Below, one piece after another: positions 55,600 to 64,000 of a DNA stretch of 64,000 nucleotides (position 1 is its first letter; each line of letters opens with the position of its first letter). Both the position numbers and the translations under genes were made by a program. The notes beneath the pieces were generated by a model that saw nothing but the letters and a program-made list of their open reading frames with translations, did no database searches and had not been told where the DNA came from. This DNA is from Papaver somniferum (Eukaryota > Streptophyta > Magnoliopsida > Ranunculales > Papaveraceae): contig NC_039368.1 of assembly GCF_003573695.1 (NCBI RefSeq), positions 77,018,374 through 77,082,373 on the forward strand, given 5' to 3'.

Positions 55600-57655
55600 A
55601 TTAATCACAGTGAACAAGTATTATCCAAGAAATTTAATACAACAAAAAAGTTTGTTGGATCGTTTTAAATAATTATGTTTATCATTGTAACAACTTATGG
55701 ATCTCATAGAATCAAATATGCAAAAAGTAATATAAAGATTAGAACCAAAAATAAAAGTCTTCAATATTCAATTTCAATCTTCAAAATAACTGTTGAAAAA
55801 AACTTGATTCCATTATTGATCAACACACATAGAATGGAGTCTATTCTTGTTGATTGATAAATAGATCTAGATCACTTAGATATGTGTCATGTACCTCATA
55901 TGTGAAAGCAGTGACCCATATCTTGCTATAGTGTCAGTATTTAGTACAAGTTATTGGTGGTAGTATATATCTTAATAATAGGTGTGTTTATCAATTGTAA
56001 ACGGCTGGTTAGATACAACTACCTAGGCTATTGTTAGGCTCTGGATGCAGGGATAGAAACCTAAGACTATAAGCAGGAGTTTGTGATAGAAAAAATATCA
56101 AATTATTAATCAACAGAATTGTTTAACGATTTCATGCTAGTTTTTTGATCTAAAAAAGCTCTGGTTTTCTGAATCGGGGAGGTTACTTTTCTTATTGATA
56201 TTCAATAATAGTATAGTACAATCTGTTCTAGTCAATCCTCAAAAAAAATTTGAGTGGTCTTATATCAGAAGAGAATGACCATAACATAAACAAGTTTGAT
56301 CAATATATCTAGGATAACTATACAGTTAGTTTTGAATCAAATAAATAACTAATGAAGACTAAAAAATAATATGACTAGTTTCCCACCGACAGTACTACTA
56401 AAGGATTCTTGATCCCAAGAAGATTCTAAACTAAGAAAACACAAGATGTTTCACCTAATTAGATTACTCTTATCTTTTAACAAATTGGCTTCCCACACCA
56501 TCAATCAATATGTGTGTTCAAGGGATGATTTTGTAAGAATACAAGACTCCAATATTTATAGTATTATGACAGAGGCATGTTTTACAACAAAAATCTACCA
56601 ATTTCGAAAATCCTTAAGATATGCAATGAGTATTTATTTATGAAATTATCAAATACCATTTGTATTCCAAATATGAAACCGATATCTCTCACAGATGAAA
56701 ACTAATTTTAGCTAACAAATATCCATGTACTCTACTAATATAACGACTAGAGATAGGTAAACCTATGAGACTTAGTAAGAATATAATTCGATAACAACAT
56801 AGGTATTGAAAAACGGTTAAAAGATCTTTCCTTGAGTATCAAAGAGACATATTTGAACAATAAGATAATAAAGTTTAGCACATGTTTAGTTCACTATGTC
56901 GACACTTATGGACATTCTCGGTATAATCCATATACGTCGCAATGTCTTCATAAACCTAAATATAATAGACATATAAAAAATATAGAAACAAATCATACAT
57001 TTTTAGGATCGGTTCTGACTTAGAATCGGTCATAAGATCGATCTTTGCCGCAAGGGATCAGTCCTGGGATCGATATTGAATCCAAATTTTAGTACGAAAC
57101 AAGTTTTGCATGTCTACTTCCATAAACAATGGTTATGAAATTGCTTTCAAGAAAAATTCCAGGGTTCGGATTCTTATGGAAGTTCAGCACAGTAAATAAT
57201 GACGAATTACCAATTAGTGCAATGTCAAGAACACGAAGTTCATAGATAAACCATACTTCGTAACTCCATCTACTTAAGCTGTAGAAACAACTAGTTTTTC
57301 ATTCCTTATTAATACTTCAATCATAGTATAATCACCCAATCACCAAATACTTTATAAACAAATTAACTTAACTTTGGTTGTTATATAGACTTGAAAGAAC
57401 AAATGATATAAATGAAACAAGTCAAATCGATAGTTACTAACCTAGCACTGAAGGATTATGTCTTCTTTGTCTTCGATACTCAGGTCTTCATGATTAACCA
57501 GAGCAAGTCTCAATATTTTTATGTTCCTAGTACAACCTAACAAAGTTGATCTTCAGTAATCGAATTAAGCGACACCAATTTTGGGACTAAATTTGACAAC
57601 CAAACTTGACAAACCAATGCTTGGTGAATTCAATCAAGCAATGCTCAAATAAAAC
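55600..57655 (-). mobile_element. Diverged LTR of the copia family, solo or truncated
   Basis: Resembles the solo LTR 26358-29235: TCTTATATCAGAAGAGAATG (56258), TAGGATCGGTTCTG (57003) and the terminal CAAGCAATGCTCAAATAA (57632) correspond to blocks at 27440, 28340 and 29215. The left end is lost; the exact start is uncertain. Positions 55321-55599 show nothing recognisable. Confidence 0.6.
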
Positions 57656-57810
57656 TCTTTAGTGTAATAATAGATAACCTCCCATATTGACTCAATCGTT
57701 GAGTTCGTTGAGCCAAATCCCTTCTATAATTAAATAGAAGAAAAGCAGAACGCATATGTTTCTTAAGCCTTACCAACGAATCAATCTTCGCTTTACCTTG
57801 CTTTTGGCTC

Positions 57811-59356
57811 TGACATTTATGTGTCTAATATGTCTCAATTGATGTATTGTTAGTGATCGATTTTGTATTTATTGTGTTATTTTATGTCTTTGTAGGAAAC
57901 TTTAGAGAAATAAGCCCTTGCGGCGAAATGGGCTCAAAAAGTGGTGTTTTACACCCCAGGATAAAGTGTTAAAGGCACCCCAGAAATGCGCTAAAAGCAC
58001 CCGGAGGAGTTGTTAAAAACACCAGAAAAATTATTGTTTCATCCCCAAAATTACTATTTCCGCCCCAATTGCTAAAGGGACCCCGGGAATGGATAAAGGG
58101 GAGGTCCCTTTCTTCCAAAATTTGAAATCAGAAAAAGGCGGGAAAAATGACGCATGCAACTGGCAGAAATTTGGGAAGAATTTTTTGACGTGTTTTAGTG
58201 AGATTCAATCGCTGAAACTTTGTTGAAAGATGTGGTATATCATAACAGAGCTGGTATGGGTGTTTGTTGCGATCAAATTTGGCTAGAAAATTCAACAGAT
58301 GAAATCAGAGCAGACCCGTACGGGAGGAAGCTATTCACGGGATTTCTTGAGTTTTGTGGAATTTGAGCGTGTTCAGAACATGTGTTATGACTCTATCCAT
58401 AGGCAGAGGCGTGACAGAGCTAAATGAGGAGAGTTCTGCAGCTGTAATACGCGTGCAGGAGACGAGAAGGGAAAGAAAATATTCCCAAAATATTTTCATT
58501 TACTGCTCGAGTAATGAAGATTATATGGAGTGAATGAGGGAGATTTCTTGCGCCTGTTGGGTATATATAGAGTTATAGGGTCGAAGGAAAGGGGGTGTCG
58601 AGAGTTTGGGGTCGAGAGAAGGTCCAGAGAAGCAGAAATCAAGAGTTGATGAAACTCTGTTTCTGCTGTTTCTGCTGATGAAGAACACCAAGAACACGAA
58701 GAACAGACTCGCAAGGACAGTGGTTTATCAACAGTGTCTAAGACGCACAGCCGTGGGTCGCAGTGCAGTCTAAACAGCAGCAACACTTGTTTTTTATCGT
58801 TCATTCTGTGACGCTTTTTGTGCGTCGCAGATTACAGTTTTACACCATTTTCTCTTCTTCTCTTCATTGTAAACACCATTTGAGCAATAAATAAATATTT
58901 TGAGCGTGTTTTTATCATGATGAGCTAAAACCCAACACTGGGACGACGGAGGAGGGTGAATTTCATACACGGGTAAATTTATTTTATTCTTTTTTATGAC
59001 TTTTGCATTAATTTAAAATTGAAATATGATTTGAATTAATTGGTTGTTATTTAATTTGATGATGTATGCTTAGCTTAGGTGTTTTGATACATCATGCTTA
59101 GGACTTACAATCGATGTTTTGAGAATCTATCTTGGCAAAATCAGAGTCCATGTTAATTTTATTGAGTTTTAAATTGTCAAAGAATATATGAATGAACCCT
59201 GTGTAGTGAATTCGGCCAAATCCTTAGTCCCGGTACCTCTCGCCCATTGTTAATATTTTTGTATATATATTTTTATTAAATCTAAAAATTCCATTTCCTT
59301 CACAAGTATGAAACGAATCCTATTTACTACAATCACAATCAAAAAATCATTAATCA
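57811..59356 (+). repeat. 5' LTR of the Athila-like element
   Basis: Starts TGACATTTATGTGTC, shortened relative to the 3' LTR start TGTTGATAGACACATT, and ends TTAATCA at 59356. Contains repeated 'CACCCCAGRAATGCGC'-type blocks, and a minus-strand open stretch (58496-58804) that is not conserved as a gene. A TGTCTTTGTAG acceptor-like site lies near 57893. Confidence 0.85.
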
Positions 59357-59359
59357 TTT

Positions 59360-59378
59360 TGGCGCCGCCGACGCGGAT
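59360..59378 (+). other. Primer binding site, tRNA-Asp type
   Basis: TGGCGCCGCCGACGCGGAT begins three bases after the LTR. The first eight bases match the Athila-type site complementary to the tRNA-Asp 3' end; later positions differ. Confidence 0.75.
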
Positions 59379-59709
59379 TTGTGCTTAGGTAGAATTTTTA
59401 GGTTTTTATTATTTTTTATTATTCCATTTGTTCTTTTTACGTCTCTTTGGTTGTGTCTTTGTATTACAGGTTTAAAGTTGGATACTAAAGACCTTGGAAT
59501 CAAAGCTTAAAGCTAAAAGAGAAGGAAAAAAGACAAAGCAAAAAAATAAAGAAAAAAGAGAGAAAAAAAAAGAAAGAGATTTTTATTTTTATTTTTTTAA
59601 GAGACTTTCCATTTTATTTATTTTGTAATTATTATTATTATTTTTTGTATTTCTTTTCATTTGACTGGACTTTGGACAATTTATTTTAATTTTAAACCCT
59701 ACGGAAGGG

Positions 59710-59762
<53 letters not shown>
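59710..59762. repeat. (AT)n microsatellite
   Basis: About 26 AT dinucleotides in the leader of the Athila-like element; open frames across it on both strands are artefacts. Confidence 0.95.
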
Positions 59763-59766
<4 letters not shown>

Positions 59767-60476
59767 TTTTGCAGGGAAGGACGACGATTACAATATCGTC
59801 TCGGCCCCTCGGGTTCGTACATGACATAGGAGTCCTGGCCCGAGTCGACTTCAACGGTTCATCCCCCGTCTGGTACGGGAGGTAAGTCCATCGAAACACT
59901 CGCGAATCTCCTGTAAGCGAGTTACTGTATTCCTTAAGGTGATTCATTGATTGAGGACGAATTTGGACTGTTTTTAAATTCCTAGTAAAGGGCAAGGCCT
60001 GGCCAATACAAGATAAGGGTTCGGATTTCATCACCGTTCCCTTCTTGTCCGCCTTAGGTAAACGAAACCTAACGCTAATCCAAGTTTAAAATCTGATTAG
60101 AACGAGACCGATAGGGTAACGAGCTTGGTAGGAAAATCTTTCGAAAAATATTGATTACTATTTTAGCATACTTCGAAGTTCTTGATGGTTTCTATAAGTT
60201 GAATGTGTGACTGCGCCGCCTTGTACCGGTGAGGCCTTGGGTATCAAAGCTCCACTGAGCTTCCCTCGCCTCGATTCAACTTACATTAGCTCGGATTGGT
60301 TCCAGAGGGGTGTGCTCAAATTGTAACGAATTCCTTTTCGAAGGAATAGAAGCTAGTCTAGAAAACAATCTAAGTGGAGCCATCATGCTTTTTGTTTGCT
60401 AGAAATCTTTAGGTTTTTTTTGGTGGAGTCCAGTCGGCCTTGTTTGTGGTTGTGTAGAATTCCCTTGCAATTAAGA

Positions 60477-62008
60477 ATGTCGAACTGGTATGATAGAAGC
60501 CAATACAATGAGTATTGACCTGATTTGAATATGGAAATCATCAGTTTTATGACCATGGTGGGAATAGTAGTTGGGAACGCCAACCTTTTCAAGGTTATGG
60601 TTCATACCATAGTGAGCCCAATTACTATCCACACACGAATTGGTCTTACGAGCAAGAAAATCAGGAATATTATAGTACTAGTCATGCGTTTTTGGAAAAT
60701 TACTTAAAAACTAGTCCTGATTATGACATTTCTAAACCTATTCAATCTCTAGAAGAAACCTACCAACAAGTTCGAAGGGAGTATGAACGTGCAGTTAGTT
60801 CAAGAGAAGAGAGTACACGACGGTCTAAGATATTCAATGAGACTTGTGAACGTATAAGTGTTACGCTCAGTGAAATTCAAGCACGTTTAGAGGCAGAAAA
60901 TGAACAGTTAGCTAATGCTGCTCGAAATAATCTAAATTTCTAAAATAGTGTTTCCAATTCTACCCTTGATATCAATAGTGAATATTTTCCCAATCTAGAG
61001 GACGAGGTTAGAATAAAAGTCACTACTTTAGATGAGGTTCATGATGATTATGATGAAGATAATATTGATGAAGAATCATATATTTGTAGGCATAGTGATC
61101 CGGAACTAGTTACTCCATTTGAGCTTCATAATGATAATATTATTTCTGGTTCAGATCCCAATAATTTTAATGATTATTCACCTATTTAAAAAGATGTGGA
61201 TCTGACTAGAGATACCATCGTTTTAGACGATGTAGTTCATGATCCTTTAGCCTACAGAGTATTGAACAATCCATTATTTGATGAACTTATTAATGGATCA
61301 GAGGAAGTAACTTTGATTAACACCTTAGTTAATGAGCTTTTATTAGAAACTTTCTCTTAAAATCCTTTATATGATGCTGGTTTAGAGGAACCGGTTTATC
61401 TTGAGAATTCTGTTTTCGAGTCGAACGATTTGGAAACAGTAGTCTTAGATGAACTCGTAGAGATTAGTGAGGACGAACCCGACTTAGACGAATCAATTGC
61501 CCATTTTCAGGAATCTGATGACCTAGAAATTAGGGAGATTGTGACCAGTCTATCTAGAGACGCCGAAAACTCTAAGTTTGGGGGTGTTTATCGTTCTCCG
61601 TGTGCTTTAACTCTTAAAAAGGTCCCTCACTTGGGACTTGACATCAATGCCTCGACCATTCTAAAAGATTATCTTCATACACGTTTTCCTAAATCTAATG
61701 GTGTCCATAAGGAAATTCAGTCGTTAGAAACCCATCCTCTGGTTGATGTGGTTTACCCAGGCTATGATTCCAAGATCGATTTTGTTTTCCCACCAAAAAA
61801 TTTTCTACCAATTGTGGGAACATATGAGTGTAAAATGTGTCAATTTTTAAGTTTTGATACTAAACCTAATTATTTTAGGAGATTAGGGTCGACACATCTG
61901 TTTAAGGAAGACTATCACTCTCTGGCTTGTGGCAGTCTCCTTTTGTCAGCTCTTTTTGGTTTTGAAGACCCACAGTTATTCCGATTACTGTTATACGGTT
62001 CGAGTTGA
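60477..62008 (+). pseudogene. ORF of unknown function in the Athila-like element
   Basis: One reading frame runs from about 60540 to a natural stop at 62008. It is interrupted by three TAA codons (60941-60943, near 61188, near 61358), all explicable as CAA to TAA. The likely start is ATG 60477 (MSNWYDRSQYNEY), joined after a TGA and a frameshift near 60530. Layout: Y/N/Q/H-rich N-terminus, coiled coil (LEETYQQVRREYERAVSS to about 60930), long acidic middle (60960-61540), then a compact C-terminal region. The latter has FGGVYRSPCALTLKKVPHLG, LVDVVYPGYDSKIDF, a C-x2-C (YECKMCQF) and a hydrophobic end. I recognise no known domain, and it has no zinc knuckle typical of gag. Could be a strongly diverged gag or an accessory protein. 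Confidence 0.6.
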
Positions 62009-63165
62009 CTAACCCTTTCCTAAGTCTGGCCGAAGACTTTAAACTTAACACTTCTTGGGAGGTAACCCAATCTCATGCAACCCGGTAATATCCTTCCTTA
62101 ACTCTTTTACTTCAAATGGTAAAGGTTTCTCCTTGTTCATGTTTTTAATTTTATCTTTAGAACATTGAGGACAATGTTAGATTTAATTTTGGGGGTATTG
62201 GGAGAAACTTTTTAGTTGCATAATAAATAAACTCCAGAGCCTAAAAATTTATGCTTATTTAGGATGGCACTAACCAATCTAAGTGGATGGAAGCATTTTG
62301 GTTTTAGGAGTTGAGGGACCAATCTGACTAGATGGAAACATCTAAAGAGTCTATTCATAAAAGCACAAAGCTCAGTTGTTAGGAATAACATGATAGTTTC
62401 ACCATATCTCGTTGAGTCCTTTTCACTTCTTTTTTTTAATGTTGTTTTCTTTTTAAATATGTTTCTAAGTGATTTGGTGGGGCTCACGATTCAAGTTGTT
62501 ACTAATGCTAGGGTGAATTAGAGTGATTGAGATACCATGAAAAAAAAAAACAAATTGAGACCAGACCATTTGACCAAAAGGAATAAATTCAATAAAGTCG
62601 ACCACTGGTACCCTTGTATATGCCAATTGTGTTGACCTAGAGTTAGGTTATCGGCCACTGGTACCCTTGTATATGCCAGTGTATTGATATTAGTCAGACT
62701 AGTATCTCAATCCATTAGGATAGGTTGATTTTGGCAGAGGCCTTCAGACAGATATGGGAAACGCCGCTCACTTAGCAAACATCAAAACCATCTATGTTTT
62801 TCTATATCCATCTTCTTGATCTATCCATGTGATTAGTTTTGACTCCGGATATTGATGTCCATAGTGCGACTATCTGAGTAGAGCTCTGTCACTTATATAT
62901 GAATTTTAGTATGCTTGAGTGCAAACTCGTGTACAACAATTGGAATTTCGCATCAGGGTACTTCCTCTTATAGTCAATAAGTATGTCAACCAAGGAGATT
63001 CTTTAGTGCCTTCCAAGGTTCTGCGTAGATAGCTAGGGTCTAGAGTATTGGTTTTGTGGGTACACCTTTGGTAAACCCTCCCGAGATTAACTCGGTCACT
63101 AGGGACACCTAGTGAGTTAGGATTTTATTTTCCATATTAGTTTTGCTCGAGGACTAGCAAATAAT
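62009..63165 (+). other. 3' untranslated region of the Athila-like element
   Basis: 1.2 kb with a CTTGGGAGGTAACCC motif (62054), ATTGAGGACAATGTTAGATT followed by TTTTGGGGG (62165-62194), two copies of CCACTGGTACCCTTGTATAT (62600 and 62656), and CGAGGACTAGCAAATAATAAG (63148) before the final polypurine tract. No ORF supported; the minus-strand frame 62212-62487 is not convincing. Confidence 0.65.
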
Positions 63166-63176
63166 AAGTTTGGGGG
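63166..63176 (+). other. Polypurine tract of the Athila-like element
   Basis: AAGTTTGGGGG immediately before the 3' LTR start TGTTGATAG. T-G-rich tracts of this form are typical of Athila-type elements. Confidence 0.75.
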
Positions 63177-64000
63177 TGTTGATAGACACATTTATGTGTC
63201 TAATATGTCTCAATTGTATGTATTGTTAGTGCTCGATTTTGTATTTGTTGTGTTATTTTATGTCTTTGTAGGAAATTTTAGAGAAATAAGCCCTTGCGGC
63301 GAAATGGGCTCAAAAAGTGGTGTTTTACACCCCAGGATAAAGTTTTAAATGCACCCCAGAAATGCGCTAAAAGCACCCGGAGGAGTTGTTAAAAACACCA
63401 GAAAAATTACTGTTTCAGCCCAAAATTACTATTTCCGCCCCAATTGCTAAAGGGACCCCAGGAATGGATAAAGGGAGGTCCCTTTCTTCCAAAATTTGAA
63501 ATCAGAAAAAGGCGGGAAAAATGACGCATGCAACTGGCAGAACTTTGGGAAGAATTTTTTGACGTGTTTTAGTGAGATTCAATCGCTGAAACTTTGTTGA
63601 AAGATGCGGTATATCATAACAGAGCTGGTATGGGTGTTTGTTGCGATCAAATTTGGCTAGAAAATTCAACAGATGAAATCAGAGCAGACCCGTACAGGAG
63701 GAAGCTATTCACGGGATTTCTTGAGTTTTGTGGAATTTGAGCGTGTTTAGAACATGTGTTCTGACTCTATCAATAGGCAGAGGCGTGGCAGAGCTAAATG
63801 AGGAGAGTTCTGCAGCTGTAATACGCGTGCAGGAGACGAGAAGGGAAAGAAAATATTCCCAAAATATTTTCATTTACTGCCCGAGTAATGAAGATTATAT
63901 GGAGTGAATGAGGGAGATTTCTTGCGCCTGTTTGGTATATACAGAGTTATAGGGTCGAAGGAAAGGGGGTGTCGAGAGTTTGGGGTCGATTGAGAGACCA
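63177..64000 (+). repeat. 3' LTR of the Athila-like element (partial)
   Basis: Starts TGTTGATAGACACATT and matches the 5' LTR with roughly 20 differences over 800 bp; cut off by the window end, so the target duplication cannot be read. Confidence 0.88.

Larger units (their letters stand above)
57811..64000 (+). mobile_element. Athila-like Ty3/gypsy element without pol (runs off the window)
   Basis: Plus-strand element with near-identical LTRs at 57811-59356 and 63177 to past the window end. The primer site is a tRNA-Asp type, and the polypurine tract is TTTGGGGG. The 3.8-kb interior has no protease, RT, RNase H or integrase. It carries one broken ORF of about 510 codons (60477-62008) and a long 3' untranslated region with a second TTTTGGGGG tract (62187). 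LTR differences are about 2-3 percent by eye, the youngest element here. This is the layout of a large non-autonomous derivative (LARD-like) with a conserved ORF. Confidence 0.85.

Noticed and set aside
59589..60034. ORFs with long Tyr-Ile runs
   Set aside because: Translations of the (AT)n microsatellite at 59710-59762.

Overview
This window is nuclear DNA from a flowering plant with a repeat-rich, AT-rich genome. The evidence is a plant family-1 UDP-glycosyltransferase of the UGT92 type, plus Tat-type Ty3/gypsy, Sirevirus-like Ty1/copia and Athila-like LTR elements, an L1-type LINE, and CACTA, hAT, Stowaway and Harbinger-like DNA transposon pieces. A eudicot is most likely. A Papaveraceae-type early-diverging eudicot is only a guess. 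There is one intact protein-coding gene in 64 kb. Almost everything else is nested mobile DNA in several stages of decay.

Layout. Positions 405-17616 are a 17.2-kb Tat-lineage Ty3/gypsy element on the minus strand, inserted into an AT-rich minisatellite (about 60-404 and 17617-17790). From right to left it carries gag, protease, RT, RNase H, a second RNase H, integrase, a 49-bp tandem repeat and an antisense gene. That gene encodes a plant mobile domain protein with a coiled-coil tail, and has its own TATA promoter, W-box cores and introns. A hAT element sits in its 3' LTR, and a 2.86-kb insertion splits the second RNase H. Positions 17.8-22.6 kb hold hairpin-forming and GGT-type tandem repeats around a tRNA-Trp-like gene, a MITE, and a 1.2-kb element built from a short ACCGATT motif. 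The UGT gene lies at 23382-24896 (minus) with a TATA box. Part of its upstream region is duplicated about 1.1 kb further out, and that second copy is split by a MITE which itself contains a solo LTR.

Positions 29.6-31.9 kb are an array of a GTTCGGCT motif in both orientations. Positions 31900-40684 are a complete Sirevirus-like element (TSD ATGAG) with gag but no pol. Positions 40.7-48.4 kb hold GC-rich minisatellites, a dead LINE RT, a CACTA end and gypsy fragments. Positions 48.4-57.7 kb are a patchwork of more copies of the same copia family in both orientations. From 57811 to the window end is an Athila-like, apparently non-autonomous LTR element. It has one long broken ORF of unknown function, a tRNA-Asp-type primer site and a polypurine tract; its 3' LTR runs off the window.

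The coding parts of the elements are degenerate, with many stops that look like C-to-T changes, so none looks autonomous. The candidates worth following are the antisense plant-mobile-domain gene with its own promoter, the unknown ORF of the Athila-like element, the pol-less Sirevirus-like family, the two short-motif-array elements, and the tRNA-Trp-like gene inside hairpin repeats.
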